A DNA stretch of 64,000 nt from Streptomyces himalayensis subsp. himalayensis (GTDB taxonomy: Bacteria > Actinomycetota > Actinomycetes > Streptomycetales > Streptomycetaceae). The notes under the pieces are model-generated. The model had not been told where the DNA came from. It saw nothing but the letters and a program-made list of their open reading frames with translations, and ran no database searches. Location: contig NZ_JACEHE010000001.1 in the NCBI RefSeq assembly GCF_013778455.1, forward strand, positions 496,001 through 560,000. The letters are read 5' to 3'. A program made the position numbers and the translations under genes. The first letter of the stretch is position 1, and the number at the start of each line of letters is the position of its first letter. Positions 9,501-19,012 of this stretch are shown here, piece after piece.

Positions 9501-10763
9501 CTACTTGCCGAGGGCGGGGTAGAGCGGGTACTTCGCGGTGAGGGCGGCGACCCGGGCCTTGAGGGCTTCGGCGTCGTAGGACGGCTTCAGCGCCTCCGCG
9601 ATGACGTCCGCGACCTCGCGGAAGTCATCGGCCTGGAAACCGCGGGTGGCCAGCGCCGGGGTGCCGATCCGCAGGCCGGACGTCACCATCGGCGGGCGCG
9701 GGTCGTTCGGAACGGCGTTCCGGTTGACCGTGATGCCCACCTCGTGGAGGCGGTCCTCGGCCTGCTGGCCGTCGAGCTCGCTGTTGCGCAGATCGACCAG
9801 GACCAGGTGCACATCCGTGCCGCCGGAAAGGACGGAGACACCGGCCTCGGTGACGTCGGGCTGCACCAGGCGCTCAGCGATGATCTTCGAGCCCTCGAGG
9901 GTGCGCTGCTGGCGCTCCTTGAACTCGTCGCTCGCCGCCACCTTGAAGGAGACCGCCTTCGCCGCGATGACGTGCTCCAGCGGGCCGCCCTGCTGACCGG
10001 GGAAGACTGCCGAGTTGATCTTCTTGGCGAGCTCCTGCGTGGAAAGGATCACACCGCCGCGCGGGCCACCCAGCGTCTTGTGGGTGGTCGTGGTCACGAC
10101 ATGGGCGTGCGGGACCGGGTTGGGGTGCAGCCCGGCCGCGACGAGACCGGCGAAGTGCGCCATGTCGACCATCAGATACGCGCCGACCTCGTCCGCGATC
10201 CGGCGGAACGCGGCGAAGTCCAGCTGACGCGGGTACGCCGACCAGCCCGCCACGATCAGCTTCGGCTTCGACTCCTTGGCGAGGCGCTCGACCTCGGCCA
10301 TGTCCACGACACCGGTGTCGTCCACGTGGTACGCGACCACGTTGTACAGCTTGCCGGAGAAGTTGATCTTCATGCCATGGGTCAGGTGTCCGCCGTGCGC
10401 CAGGTTCAGACCCATGATCGTGTCGCCCGGCTGCAGCAGCGCGAACATCGCCGCGGCGTTCGCCTGCGCACCCGAGTGCGGCTGCACGTTCGCGGCCTCG
10501 GCGCCGAACAGCGCCTTGATCCGGTCGATGGCGATCTGCTCGACGACGTCCACGTGCTCGCAGCCGCCGTAGTAGCGCCGGCCGGGGTAGCCCTCGGCGT
10601 ACTTGTTGGTCAGCACCGAGCCCTGCGCCTCCATGACCGCCACCGGAGCGAAGTTCTCCGAGGCGATCATCTCGAGCGTGGACTGCTGGCGGTGGAGCTC
10701 GGCGTCGACGGCGGCGGCGACGTCCGGGTCGAGCTCGTGGAGGGAGGAGTTCAGAAGCGACAT
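9501..10763 (-). CDS. glyA: Serine hydroxymethyltransferase
   Basis: PLP enzyme interconverting serine and glycine with transfer of a one-carbon unit to tetrahydrofolate, in the cytoplasm. Diagnostic features: [15 protein letters not shown] near the N-terminus, [18 protein letters not shown], and the PLP lysine in [16 protein letters not shown]. Length 420 aa from ATG 10763 ([11 protein letters not shown]), which matches the usual family start; the longer frame to 10790 adds nine residues lacking conservation. It lies between gcvH and sdaA, in an operon supplying and removing glycine. Confidence 0.96.
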   Translation of the reverse strand: MSLLNSSLHELDPDVAAAVDAELHRQQSTLEMIASENFAPVAVMEAQGSVLTNKYAEGYPGRRYYGGCEHVDVVEQIAIDRIKALFGAEAANVQPHSGAQANAAAMFALLQPGDTIMGLNLAHGGHLTHGMKINFSGKLYNVVAYHVDDTGVVDMAEVERLAKESKPKLIVAGWSAYPRQLDFAAFRRIADEVGAYLMVDMAHFAGLVAAGLHPNPVPHAHVVTTTTHKTLGGPRGGVILSTQELAKKINSAVFPGQQGGPLEHVIAAKAVSFKVAASDEFKERQQRTLEGSKIIAERLVQPDVTEAGVSVLSGGTDVHLVLVDLRNSELDGQQAEDRLHEVGITVNRNAVPNDPRPPMVTSGLRIGTPALATRGFQADDFREVADVIAEALKPSYDAEALKARVAALTAKYPLYPALGK

Positions 10764-10879
10764 CGAGATCCCGTTCGGTGCGGCGGTCAATTCGGTTCGT
10801 CGGCCGTTACGGCCACCAGGCCGGTGCGGCCGGTCAGGCCCGGTACGGCCGGTGGGCGTGGTACGGCCTGGCGCCGGGT

Positions 10880-11257
10880 TCAGTTACCGGAGAAGTCGGC
10901 GTACTCGTCGGCGGAGAGCAGGTCGGCCGGCTCCTCCGAGACGCGTACCTTGAACAGCCAGCCGCCCTCGAAGGGGGCCGAGTTCACCAGCGACGGGTCG
11001 TTGACGACGTCCTCGTTGACCTCGGTGACCTCACCGGAGACGGGCGCGTACAGATCGCTGACCGACTTGGTCGACTCCAGCTCGCCGCAGGTCTCGCCCG
11101 CGCTCACCGTGTCGCCGACCTCCGGGAGCTGGGCGTAGACGACGTCACCGAGCGCGTTCGCCGCGTACTCGGTGATGCCGACCGTCGCGACGCCGTCCTC
11201 GGCTGCCGACACCCACTCGTGCTCTTTGCTGTAGCGCAGCTGCTGGGGGTTGCTCAT
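10880..11257 (-). CDS. gcvH: Glycine cleavage system H protein
   Basis: Lipoyl-carrier protein shuttling the aminomethyl group between GcvP, GcvT and dihydrolipoamide dehydrogenase. The lipoylated lysine is in [15 protein letters not shown] near residue 65; the start [16 protein letters not shown] is typical. 125 aa, normal length. Placed between gcvT and glyA. gcvP is not in this window and must be elsewhere. Confidence 0.97.
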   Translation of the reverse strand: MSNPQQLRYSKEHEWVSAAEDGVATVGITEYAANALGDVVYAQLPEVGDTVSAGETCGELESTKSVSDLYAPVSGEVTEVNEDVVNDPSLVNSAPFEGGWLFKVRVSEEPADLLSADEYADFSGN

Positions 11258-11402
11258 GACCTGAATTCTCCTGTACGCGGGGGAGTGGTGGTGAACGGGT
11301 GGTCTTTGCTATCCGAAGCGGTCCCGGCCGAAGCGGTCCCGGCCGGTGCGGTGCGGGCCGGTGCGATACCGGACGGCCCGACGCGGACCGTCGGGCACTG
11401 TG
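11258..11402. repeat. G/C-rich spacer with short direct repeats
   Basis: Between gcvT and gcvH, near-perfect copies of CGAAGCGGTCCCGGC lie in tandem at about 11315-11345, followed by a run of related CGGTGCGG units. A similar GGCCGGT-rich spacer separates gcvH from glyA (about 10800-10870). These may fold in the mRNA or be replication-slippage products; no gene is present. Confidence 0.45.
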
Positions 11403-12527
11403 TCACTTCTGGCGCTTGTAGAACGGCAGCGCCACGACCTCGTACGGCTCGTGGCTGCCGCGGATGTCGACGGCGACACCGGGGGTGCCGGGCTCGGCGT
11501 GGGCCGCGTCGACATATGCGATCGCGATCGGCTTGCCGAGCGTGGGGGACGGGGCGCCCGAGGTGACCTCGCCGATCACCTTGCCCTCGGCGACGACCGC
11601 GTACCCGGCGCGCGGCACCCGGCGGCCCTCGGCGATCAGCCCGACGAGCTTGCGCGGCGGGTTCTTCTCGGCCCGCTCGGCGGCTTCGAGCAGGGCGGCA
11701 CGCCCCACGAAGTCACCGTTGTTGGCGGTCTTGTCAAACTTGACCACTCGTCCCAGACCGGCGTCGAACGGGGTCAGCGACGTGGACAGCTCGTGCCCGT
11801 ACAGCGGCATGCCCGCCTCCAGGCGCAGCGTGTCGCGGCACGAAAGACCGCACGGGACGAGACCGGCCGGGGTGCCCGCCTCGGTGAGCGCCTGCCACAG
11901 CTTCTCCGCGTGCTCGGGCGCCACGAACAGCTCGAAGCCGTCCTCGCCCGTGTAGCCGGTACGGGCGATCAGCGCGGGGACACCGGCGACGGTGCCGGGC
12001 AGACCGGCGTAGTACTTCAGCCCGTCCAGGTCGGCGTCGGTCAGCGACTTCAGGATGCCGGGGGACTCGGGGCCCTGGACGGCGATCAGCGCGTACGCGT
12101 CACGGTCGTCGCGTAGGACCGCGTCGAAACCGGCCGCCCGCTCGGTGACGGCGTCCAGCACCACCTGCGCGTTGGAGGCGTTCGCGACGATCATGTACTC
12201 CTGCTCGGCGAGCCGGTACACGATCAGGTCGTCGAGGATGCCGCCGTCCTCCCGGCAGATCATGGTGTAGCGGGCGCGGCCGACCGCCACGCCGCCGATG
12301 TTGCCGACCAGCGCGTAGTCCAGCAGGTTCGCGGCGTCCGGCCCTGTGACGGTGATCTCGCCCATGTGGGAGAGGTCGAAGAGGCCGGCCCTGGTGCGTA
12401 CGGCGTTGTGCTCGTCGCGCTCGCTGCCGTACCGCAGCGGCATGTCCCAGCCCGCGAAGTCGGTCATGGTCGCGCCGAGCGTGCGGTGCAGCGCATCGAG
12501 CGCGGTCTTACGGAGGGCATTGCTCAT
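11403..12527 (-). CDS. gcvT: Aminomethyltransferase (glycine cleavage T protein)
   Basis: Transfers the one-carbon unit from the H-protein aminomethyl arm to tetrahydrofolate, releasing ammonia. The folate-binding and catalytic region is visible in TMICREDGGILDDLIVYRL, whose Asp is the expected catalytic residue, and the C-terminal GCV_T_C barrel ends in VVALPFYKRQK. 374 aa from ATG 12527, preceded by GGGAG at about 8 nt. The longer frame to 12629 reads through the riboswitch and is not used. First gene of the glycine operon, directly downstream of the riboswitch. Confidence 0.96.
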   Translation of the reverse strand: MSNALRKTALDALHRTLGATMTDFAGWDMPLRYGSERDEHNAVRTRAGLFDLSHMGEITVTGPDAANLLDYALVGNIGGVAVGRARYTMICREDGGILDDLIVYRLAEQEYMIVANASNAQVVLDAVTERAAGFDAVLRDDRDAYALIAVQGPESPGILKSLTDADLDGLKYYAGLPGTVAGVPALIARTGYTGEDGFELFVAPEHAEKLWQALTEAGTPAGLVPCGLSCRDTLRLEAGMPLYGHELSTSLTPFDAGLGRVVKFDKTANNGDFVGRAALLEAAERAEKNPPRKLVGLIAEGRRVPRAGYAVVAEGKVIGEVTSGAPSPTLGKPIAIAYVDAAHAEPGTPGVAVDIRGSHEPYEVVALPFYKRQK

Positions 12528-12566
12528 AGAGGGTGCTCCCAGGGCATGACGGCGAGGTCGAGTCGA

Positions 12567-12810
12567 TCCTCCCCATCTGTCATCGGAACCTGAGAGGTTC
12601 GCCACGCGCCCGGGGCACGTGGCTTGCACCGTGGGTGGAGCCGTCCGCCACGGCAGTGCTCGACTGCCCGGCTGTGACGGCCCGCTTTTCAGATGTGCCT
12701 CGCCCGCGCGGTATCGGGGCCTGAGAGATTCAAGGGAGGGACTTGCTCCTTCGGCGCCCCAGGTCAGGACCTGTCAGGACCTGGACGGCTGAGGGCTCTC
12801 CCGCGCGGAT
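12567..12810 (-). promoter_or_regulatory. Tandem glycine riboswitch upstream of gcvT
   Basis: On the minus strand two glycine-aptamer cores occur in a row. The first has the conserved GGAGAGCC 5' arm, the hallmark GGCGCCGAAGGAGCAA (12744-12759 on the plus strand as complement) and CTCTCAGGCC. The second has GGTGCAAGCC and CCTCTCAGGTTCCGATGACAGA and ends in GGGGAGG. This is the usual tandem layout of actinobacterial gcvT riboswitches, about 40 bases before the gcvT start. It should raise expression of the downstream genes when glycine is abundant. Confidence 0.92.
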
Positions 12811-12987
12811 TCAAGCGGCCGGTATGCAGTTGGCGCGCCCATCATTGCACGCCTCGCGTGGCACTGTCCCAAGGGAGCAACAGGATTGTTCCGGGAGCAA
12901 CGAGCCGGTAATGAGCTTGTCTCGCATTACTGTCTCTTTACACTCGTCAGGGCAGAGTGACGTGACCTGACGGGGAGGACGATCACG

Positions 12988-13656
12988 GTGCACAGGACGA
13001 GCGCATACGCGACCACGACCGGGGTGGCGCTGCCGGAGCAGCCCGCCGCCACGGTCGCGAAGAACCGTGGCCGTCTCCCCGAGGCCGTCGTACGCGACCT
13101 CCGCGACCGGGCGGGCCGCGGTCCGCGCCGCCTCTCGTTCGCCGAGGGCGACGTCGTCGTCGTCTCGGGACTGCCGGGCAGCGGGAAGTCGACGCTGATG
13201 CGGCGGGCCGTGGCCGGAGCGCGCATCGACTCGCAGGACACCCGCGACCGCTGGGACGGCAGGGTGTCCCGCCGTCTCCCGTACGCGTTCTACCGCCCCT
13301 TCGTCCGCCTCGCGCACTACGCCGGGCTGCGCCGTGCGCTGCGCTCCGGTGCCAGCGTCGTCGTGCACGACTGCGGAACCCAGGCCTGGGTGCGCCGCTG
13401 GCTGAGCCGCGAGGCCCGGCGCCGCGGCGGCACCCTGCATCTGCTGGTGCTCGACGTCACGCCCGACACGGCACTGGCCGGGCAGCGGGAGCGCGGCCGC
13501 GGGGTCTCCCGGTACGCGTTCGGGCGCCACCGCAGGGCGGTGACACGCCTGATCCGCTCGGTGGAACGGGGCGAGCTGCCCCCGGGCTGCTCCTCGGCGG
13601 TACTGCTGGACCGGTCGGCGGCGGATCTGCTGCGAGCGGTCGATTTCGACCGCTGA
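12988..13656 (+). CDS. P-loop ATP/GTP-binding protein (kinase-like)
   Basis: A 222-aa nucleoside-triphosphate-binding protein with a Walker A motif GLPGSGKST near residue 62. It has the layout of small AAA_33/zeta-toxin-type kinases: SQDTRDRW after the first helix (substrate region), VVVHDCGTQAWVRRWL, and an Arg-rich lid. Substrate is not known; this conserved Streptomyces family sits next to gcvT in related genomes as I recall. GTG 12988 follows GGGAGG at about 8 nt. It is divergent from the riboswitch, with about 180 bases of shared upstream DNA. Confidence 0.8.
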   Translation: MHRTSAYATTTGVALPEQPAATVAKNRGRLPEAVVRDLRDRAGRGPRRLSFAEGDVVVVSGLPGSGKSTLMRRAVAGARIDSQDTRDRWDGRVSRRLPYAFYRPFVRLAHYAGLRRALRSGASVVVHDCGTQAWVRRWLSREARRRGGTLHLLVLDVTPDTALAGQRERGRGVSRYAFGRHRRAVTRLIRSVERGELPPGCSSAVLLDRSAADLLRAVDFDR

Positions 13657-13848
13657 GCGACAGCCTGTGGCACCGTTGTGGGCACGCGTTCCGCCTGGGG
13701 CGGAACCGGTAGGCGGAACCGGTGGGCACAGCCCACGACGTACGGGGCGTCGCGTAGGGCCTGTGCCCTGCACGTGGGGGGACCGCCCAGCGCCCAGCGT
13801 TAGGGTGCGAACCGCAGCAACCAGAGGTTCCGAGCAGGTGGAAGGCAC

Positions 13849-14616
13849 ATGGACATCCCGGCGCAGGCGCACCCCCATCCGCACGGCGGGTGGCCCGGCA
13901 ACGAGCTGGAAGAGGTGCTCGCCGCCTCCCTCGGCGTCCCCACGGCGGGCGCCCGCATAGTGGAGGTGCTCGGCCGCAGCCCCATATGGATCCCCCTGCC
14001 GGGCGGCGGCGGCCCCGACAGCCGCACCCTGGATCTGCCCACCCTGGAGATCGACGGACAGGCATACGTTCCCGTCTTCAGCTCCGAGCAGCAGTTCCGC
14101 CAGGTCGTGGGCGACCACATGAGTTACACCGTGGCACCCGCCGTCGACTTCGCGCGCGGACTGCCCCCCGGTCTCGGCATGGCCGTCAACCCGGACGGCA
14201 CGGTCGACATACCGCTGCCGCCCCCTGCCGTCGCCGAGCTGTGCCGGGCGGGACGCACGCCCCTCGACGGCCCCGCGAGCGGCGGCCGCGTACGCCTCTT
14301 CGAACCCGACTGGCAGAACGATCCGGTGGACTTCCTGTCCGCGGCGTCCGTTGAGTTCGCGGAGACCGGCATCGTGCTCACCGCTCGCCGCTGCCTCGCC
14401 AGCGTCGAGGGCGGCGACCCCGTGCTCTTCGTCGGCGTGGAACTCTCCGAGTGGGAGGGAAGCGCCCGTAACGTCCCGATGGACGCGCTGGGCCGCGCCC
14501 TCGGCCGCGTACCCGTCGCCTGGGCGGTGAACCTCGTCCTCATGGACGTGGCCCAGGACCCGGTGGCCGACTGGATGCGCGAAAAGGTACGGCCGTTCTA
14601 CCGCCGCGAACACTGA
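13849..14616 (+). CDS. SseB-family protein 1 (enhanced serine sensitivity)
   Basis: Matches the Streptomyces enhanced-serine-sensitivity protein SseB family. The N-terminal SseB domain includes the DGQAYVPVFSSEQQFRQ strand-helix pattern, and the C-terminal SseB_C domain ends in DPVADWMREKVRPFYRRE, closely resembled by the next gene. 255 aa. No enzyme motif or signal peptide. Molecular function is unknown; in E. coli the sseB gene was linked to serine sensitivity. Here its neighbour is a serine/glycine operon, which is suggestive but unproven. Confidence 0.8.
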   Translation: MDIPAQAHPHPHGGWPGNELEEVLAASLGVPTAGARIVEVLGRSPIWIPLPGGGGPDSRTLDLPTLEIDGQAYVPVFSSEQQFRQVVGDHMSYTVAPAVDFARGLPPGLGMAVNPDGTVDIPLPPPAVAELCRAGRTPLDGPASGGRVRLFEPDWQNDPVDFLSAASVEFAETGIVLTARRCLASVEGGDPVLFVGVELSEWEGSARNVPMDALGRALGRVPVAWAVNLVLMDVAQDPVADWMREKVRPFYRREH

Positions 14617-14869
14617 GGGGCCCCGGGTTCCGCTGTTTCCGGCACCCTGTTCCGTCGGACATGAGCGGTGCGGGTCGGCATCCGGTGCGTCAAGCCGCTG
14701 TCAGAACCGCGGCCTAACCTGGTTTCATGTCGGGGCGGGGGCGGGTTTCCGGCCAGGGCCCGAGGGCCGGCCCCGGAAGATGCAGAATGACCCGGTCGGG
14801 CCGTGTCAGTCGGCGTATGTGCGTCTGTGCGCCGATCCGGCGATCCCATCGGGTCCGTAAGAGAGCGTC

Positions 14870-15688
14870 ATGAAGGGGCGGTCAAGGGTGAGTGCGTCGG
14901 GCACGACTGCTGTCGGGCAGGTCGAGCACATGCTGCGGCAGGTGACGCCCGGGCGTTACGACGCGTACGAGGCGCTGCTGCGTGCGCTCGCCGATCCGGC
15001 GACCGGCCAGGTCTGGATGCTGCTCTGGCACGGTCAGGCCGGATCCCCGGACGCCCAGTACGGGAACATGGAGGTCGAGGGGTTCAACTACGCGCCCTGC
15101 GTCACCTCCGCCCAGGAGCTCTCGGCCAGCGGCTGGAGCCGCGCCACCGAGGTCGTGAGCGGCCTCGACGCGGCTCGCGCGCTCTACCCCGACCACTTCG
15201 GGCTCTGGCTGAACCCGCATGCGCCGGGCGGCGGCGTCGGCATCCCCTGGCTCGACCTGCGGCGCCTCGCCACCGGGCTCGACCGGCAGCCCGCCGGCCC
15301 TCTCCGGCTCACCGAACCGGCCATCGCGATCCCGCAGTTCTACGCCCTGCTCACCCAGAACGCCCACCGCACACCCGCGGTGCGGTCGTTGCGCCGCGCC
15401 TGGGTGCAACCGGCTCTGGGTGCGCCCTATTTGGCGATCGGCCTTGATGTATACGACACCAGCCCGCCGGCGGTCGACTCGGTGCGGGCGATGATGCAGC
15501 AGTCGATCGGGGCCGTCCCGGACGGTCTGCCGGTCTCGACCGTCGCGATGTCCGACGACCACGACCCGGTCGCGATGTGGCTCCGCGCCAACTCCCGGCC
15601 GTTCTACGACCGCGAGGCCCAGGCGCCCCACGCCCCCGCGGCGCCGGCCACGGGATACGGCTATCCGCCGCCGGGCGTCACCTACTGA
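14870..15688 (+). CDS. SseB-family protein 2
   Basis: Second SseB-type protein, 272 aa, probably a diverged paralogue of the preceding gene: both end in a D(H/Q)DPVA-W-R---RPFY-RE segment. The body includes QVEHMLRQVTPGRYDAYEALLRALADPATGQVWMLLW and ends in a Pro/Ala/Gly-rich tail (TGYGYPPPGVTY). No catalytic motif. The start is either ATG 14870 or GTG 14888 (with AAGGGG about 10 nt upstream); the difference is six residues. Lies upstream of, and in the same direction as, the peptide transporter operon. Confidence 0.8.
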   Translation: MKGRSRVSASGTTAVGQVEHMLRQVTPGRYDAYEALLRALADPATGQVWMLLWHGQAGSPDAQYGNMEVEGFNYAPCVTSAQELSASGWSRATEVVSGLDAARALYPDHFGLWLNPHAPGGGVGIPWLDLRRLATGLDRQPAGPLRLTEPAIAIPQFYALLTQNAHRTPAVRSLRRAWVQPALGAPYLAIGLDVYDTSPPAVDSVRAMMQQSIGAVPDGLPVSTVAMSDDHDPVAMWLRANSRPFYDREAQAPHAPAAPATGYGYPPPGVTY

Positions 15689-16143
15689 ACCGTTCCGTCC
15701 AGGCTCCATCTCCGGGTTGCCCTCGAACCGCGAGGCCCCGCCCGCCTGTTCCGACCTGTGGACGCCTGACCCCCCACCATCTACCCGATATGTCCGCTCT
15801 GACGGCGTCTGGTGGTGAAAGTGGCGCAGATCTACGCGCGTGAACCCTTTCGGCCCAACTGACCCGCGTTCGAGGGGCGTTCTCGTGCGTCCGGATAACG
15901 GAATCTCCAGGACAGCATCACGGTTGCGCATACTTTCTCCAGCAGATCTGGCACTTGATCGTGGGCACGCTGAAGACTCCCCTGTCAGACATGGGTCATC
16001 GACCCTTGAGTGAATTCGAGTTGAAGCAACAACTGCGCAGCCAGGCACGCCATCCGGGTCGCTGCGCCAGGAAGCACGTGAAACAAGCCGTAGACAGCGG
16101 CGTGTGAAGGCCGGTCACCGCCGGCGAGAAAGGGCAGCGCACT
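15689..16143. other. Long upstream region of the peptide transporter operon
   Basis: About 455 bases with no gene over 60 codons. It contains a possible 38-codon frame (15991-16107, see separate entry). It probably carries the operon promoter and a long leader. The last 60 bases are Streptomyces-like G/C-rich with a GAAAGGG ribosome site before GTG 16144. Confidence 0.4.
15991..16107 (+). CDS. Possible 38-residue leader ORF
   Basis: ATG 15991 opens a frame of 38 codons (MGHRPLSEFELKQQLRSQ...KQAVDSGV) ending TGA at 16107, 36 bases before the permease gene. Third-position G/C is only about two thirds, below nearby genes, and no clear ribosome site precedes it, so it may be chance. If real, it could be a leader peptide controlling the transporter operon. 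Confidence 0.25.
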   Translation: MGHRPLSEFELKQQLRSQARHPGRCARKHVKQAVDSGV

Positions 16144-17142
16144 GTGACGGCACCGATCGAGACCACCGGATCGCAGGCCGAAGCCCGGCCCGAGGCCGTG
16201 CTGGAAGGCATCGAGGCCAAACAGATCGAGGGCCGGTCCCTCGGGCAGATCGCCTGGACTCGCTTCAAGCGGGACAAGATGGCGGTCGCCGGCGGCATCG
16301 TGGTCGTGCTGCTGATCCTGGTGGCCGCCCTGTCACGCCCGCTCCAGTCGCTACTCGGACTCGACCCGAACGCCTTCAACCAGGACCTGATCGACCCCAA
16401 CACCACGCTGCCCAAGGGGGACTTCGGCGGTATGAGCTGGGACCACCCGCTCGGTGTCGAGCCGAAGTTCGGACGGGACATCCTGGCCCGCATCCTGGAG
16501 GGCTCCTGGGTCTCGCTGGTAGTCGCCTTCGGCGCGACACTGCTGTCCAACGCCATCGGGACCGTGCTCGGTCTGATCGCCGGCTACTACGGCGGCCGCG
16601 TGGACAGCGTCATCAGCCGGCTCATGGACAGCTTCCTGGCGTTCCCGCTGCTGCTCTTCGCCATCGCCATCTCCGCGACCCTCCAGGGCGGAGCCTTCGG
16701 CCTCGAAGGCCTGCCGCTGCACATCCTGGTGCTGATCTTCGTCATCGGCTTCTTCAACTGGCCGTACATGGGCCGCATCGTCCGCGGTCAGACCCTCGCG
16801 CTGCGCGAACGCGAGTTCGTCGACGCCTCCCGGGGGATGGGAGCCCGAGGGCCGTACATCCTCTTCAAGGAGCTGCTGCCCAACCTCGTGGCGCCGATCA
16901 TCGTCTACTCGACGCTGCTCATCCCGACAAACATCCTCTTCGAAGCCTCGCTCAGCTTCCTGGGCGTCGGTATCCAGCCTCCGCAGGCCTCATGGGGAGG
17001 AATGCTCAACCAGGCCGTCGACTTCTTCGAGGTCGACCCGCAGTACATGATCGTCCCTGGTCTCGCCATCTTCATCACCGTGCTCGCGTTCAACCTGCTC
17101 GGTGACGGCCTCCGGGACGCCCTCGATCCCCGCAGCCGCTGA
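16144..17142 (+). CDS. Peptide ABC transporter permease (OppC/DppC type)
   Basis: Inner-membrane permease subunit of a Dpp/Opp-type importer. A cytoplasmic N-terminal helix and TM1 (MAVAGGIVVVLLILVAAL) come first, with the OppC_N region, then a five-helix binding_protein-dependent transport domain. The EAA loop for contact with the ATPase is VDASRGMGARGPYILFKELLPN near residue 230. 332 aa, normal length. First gene of a five-gene operon; having the OppC-type permease first and separated from OppB by the binding-protein gene is less usual than oppABCDF order. Confidence 0.92.
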   Translation: MTAPIETTGSQAEARPEAVLEGIEAKQIEGRSLGQIAWTRFKRDKMAVAGGIVVVLLILVAALSRPLQSLLGLDPNAFNQDLIDPNTTLPKGDFGGMSWDHPLGVEPKFGRDILARILEGSWVSLVVAFGATLLSNAIGTVLGLIAGYYGGRVDSVISRLMDSFLAFPLLLFAIAISATLQGGAFGLEGLPLHILVLIFVIGFFNWPYMGRIVRGQTLALREREFVDASRGMGARGPYILFKELLPNLVAPIIVYSTLLIPTNILFEASLSFLGVGIQPPQASWGGMLNQAVDFFEVDPQYMIVPGLAIFITVLAFNLLGDGLRDALDPRSR

Positions 17143-17215
17143 CGTCTGCGACGGCGGCTCCGAGCCGCGTGGCGTCCCACCCAAGTTTCCTACTACGAAG
17201 GGGAATCCGACCATC

Positions 17216-18973
17216 ATGCGAAGGTCAGCAATGGCCGCACTCGCGGCCATCAGCAGTGCGAGTCTGCTGCTCGCGGGTTGCAGCAAGGCCGAAGACGGCA
17301 ACGACACCGACGGCAACGGCACCAAGGCCGCCGCGAACGCCGCAACCACGGGGGTCGTCAACGCCTCCGACAAGAAGGGTGGCACCGTCACCTACGCGAT
17401 GTCCGACGTCCCGGACTCGTTCGACCCGGGCAACACGTACTACGCGTACATGTACAACTTCAGCCGCCTCTACGCGCGTCCTCTGCTGACCTTCAAGCCC
17501 GCGCCGGGCGAGAAGGGCAACGAGATCGTTCCGGACCTGGCCGAGTCCAAGGGTGAGTCCTCGGACGGCGGCAAGACCTGGACGTACAAGATCCGCCAGG
17601 GCGTGAAGTACGAGGACGGCACCGAGGTCACCTCGGCCGACGTCAAGTACGCGGTGGAGCGGTCCAACTTCGCCCGCGACGTCCTCTCCCTGGGCCCCAA
17701 CTACTTCGCCCAGTTCCTCGACGGCGGCGACAAGTACAAGGGCCCCTACAAGGACAAGAGCGACAAGGGGCTGGCGTCCATCGAGACGCCGGACAAGTAC
17801 ACGGTCGTCTTCAAGCTCAAGCAGGCGTTCACGGACTTCGACTACCTGGTCACCGCGCCGCAGACCGCGCCGGTGCCCAAGGCGAAGGACACAGGCGTCG
17901 ACTACACCAAGAAGATCGTCTCCTCCGGCTCGTACAAGTTCCAGAGCTACGAGGAGGGCAAGTCGGTCACCCTCGTGCGCAACCCCGAGTGGAGCGCCAA
18001 GACCGACCCGCTGCGCAAGCAGTACCCGGACAAGATCGTGGTCAACCTGAAGGTCAGCCAGGCCACGATCGACAAGGACCTGATGGCCGGCACCACCACC
18101 GTCGACCTCGCGGGCCGCGGTGTGGACACCCAGACCCAGGCCCAGCTGCTCAACAGCAAGGACGAGAAGGCCAACACCGACAACACCTACGGTGGCCGTC
18201 TCGTCTACGCGGCGATCAACACCAAGGTCAAGCCGTTCGACAACGTCGAGTGCCGCAAGGCCGTTCAGTACGCCATCGACAAGGTGGCCGTGCAGACCGC
18301 CCAGGGCGGCCCGGTCCGCGGTGACATCGCCTCGACCGTGCTGCCGCCGGACGTGATCGGCTACGAGAAGTTCGACTCCTACGCCACCGACGGCAACAAG
18401 GGTGACGCGGCCAAGGCCCAGGAGCACCTGAAGGCCTGCGGTCAGGAGAAGGGCTTCAAGACCTACATCTCCGCGCGCAGCGACCGTCAGCAGGAGGTCG
18501 ACGCGGCCACGGCGATCATCGACTCGCTGAAGAAGGTCGGCATCAACGCCGAGATGAAGCAGTACCCGTCCGGCAAGTACTTCACCGACTACGCCGGTGT
18601 CCCCAAGTTCACCGAGAAGCAGAACATCGGCATCATCATGATGCAGTGGGGTGCCGACTGGCCGACCGGCTACGGCTTCCTGAACCAGATCCTCAACGGC
18701 AAGGCCATCAGCGAGTCCGGCAACACCAACCTCTCGCAGTTCGACAACGACGAGGTCAACAAGCTGCTGGACGAGGCCATCCAGAACCCGGACGAGGCTG
18801 CGCGCAACGCCGCCTACGCCGAGGTCGACAAGAAGACCATGGATGAGGCCGTCATCGTCCCGCTGACCTACTTCAAGGTCCTGCTGTACCGCTCGCCGAA
18901 CGCCACCAACGTGGTGTCGTCGGCCGCATGGAGCGGTCAGTACGACGCTCTCAACCTCGGTTCCACGAAGTAG
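17216..18973 (+). CDS. Peptide ABC transporter substrate-binding lipoprotein
   Basis: SBP_bac_5 family periplasmic-type binding protein anchored as a lipoprotein: signal peptide with lipobox LLLAGC (Cys at about residue 22), then a Gly/Asn/Ala linker and the mature domain starting KKGGTVTYAMSDVPDSFDPGNTYYAY. Family landmarks are present such as WTYKIRQGVKYEDGTEVTSADVKYAVER. 585 aa. It delivers oligopeptides (or dipeptides, other cationic ligands) to the permeases. ATG 17216 with GAAGGGG upstream is chosen; the longer frame has no signal peptide. Followed by a strong hairpin. Confidence 0.93.
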   Translation: MRRSAMAALAAISSASLLLAGCSKAEDGNDTDGNGTKAAANAATTGVVNASDKKGGTVTYAMSDVPDSFDPGNTYYAYMYNFSRLYARPLLTFKPAPGEKGNEIVPDLAESKGESSDGGKTWTYKIRQGVKYEDGTEVTSADVKYAVERSNFARDVLSLGPNYFAQFLDGGDKYKGPYKDKSDKGLASIETPDKYTVVFKLKQAFTDFDYLVTAPQTAPVPKAKDTGVDYTKKIVSSGSYKFQSYEEGKSVTLVRNPEWSAKTDPLRKQYPDKIVVNLKVSQATIDKDLMAGTTTVDLAGRGVDTQTQAQLLNSKDEKANTDNTYGGRLVYAAINTKVKPFDNVECRKAVQYAIDKVAVQTAQGGPVRGDIASTVLPPDVIGYEKFDSYATDGNKGDAAKAQEHLKACGQEKGFKTYISARSDRQQEVDAATAIIDSLKKVGINAEMKQYPSGKYFTDYAGVPKFTEKQNIGIIMMQWGADWPTGYGFLNQILNGKAISESGNTNLSQFDNDEVNKLLDEAIQNPDEAARNAAYAEVDKKTMDEAVIVPLTYFKVLLYRSPNATNVVSSAAWSGQYDALNLGSTK

Positions 18974-19012
18974 CAGCGCGAAGAAGTAGCCCTGGAAGGC
19001 AGGTGAAGGCAT

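Noticed and set aside
12811..12987. Possible -35/-10 pair for the glycine operon (TTGGGA and CAATGA on the minus strand)
   Set aside because: Spacing of about 19 bases and weak -10; not good enough to annotate.
13757..13771. TAGGGCCTGTG resembling the MITE B/C end
   Set aside because: Only 11 bases match, no second end and no CTAG pair; likely chance.
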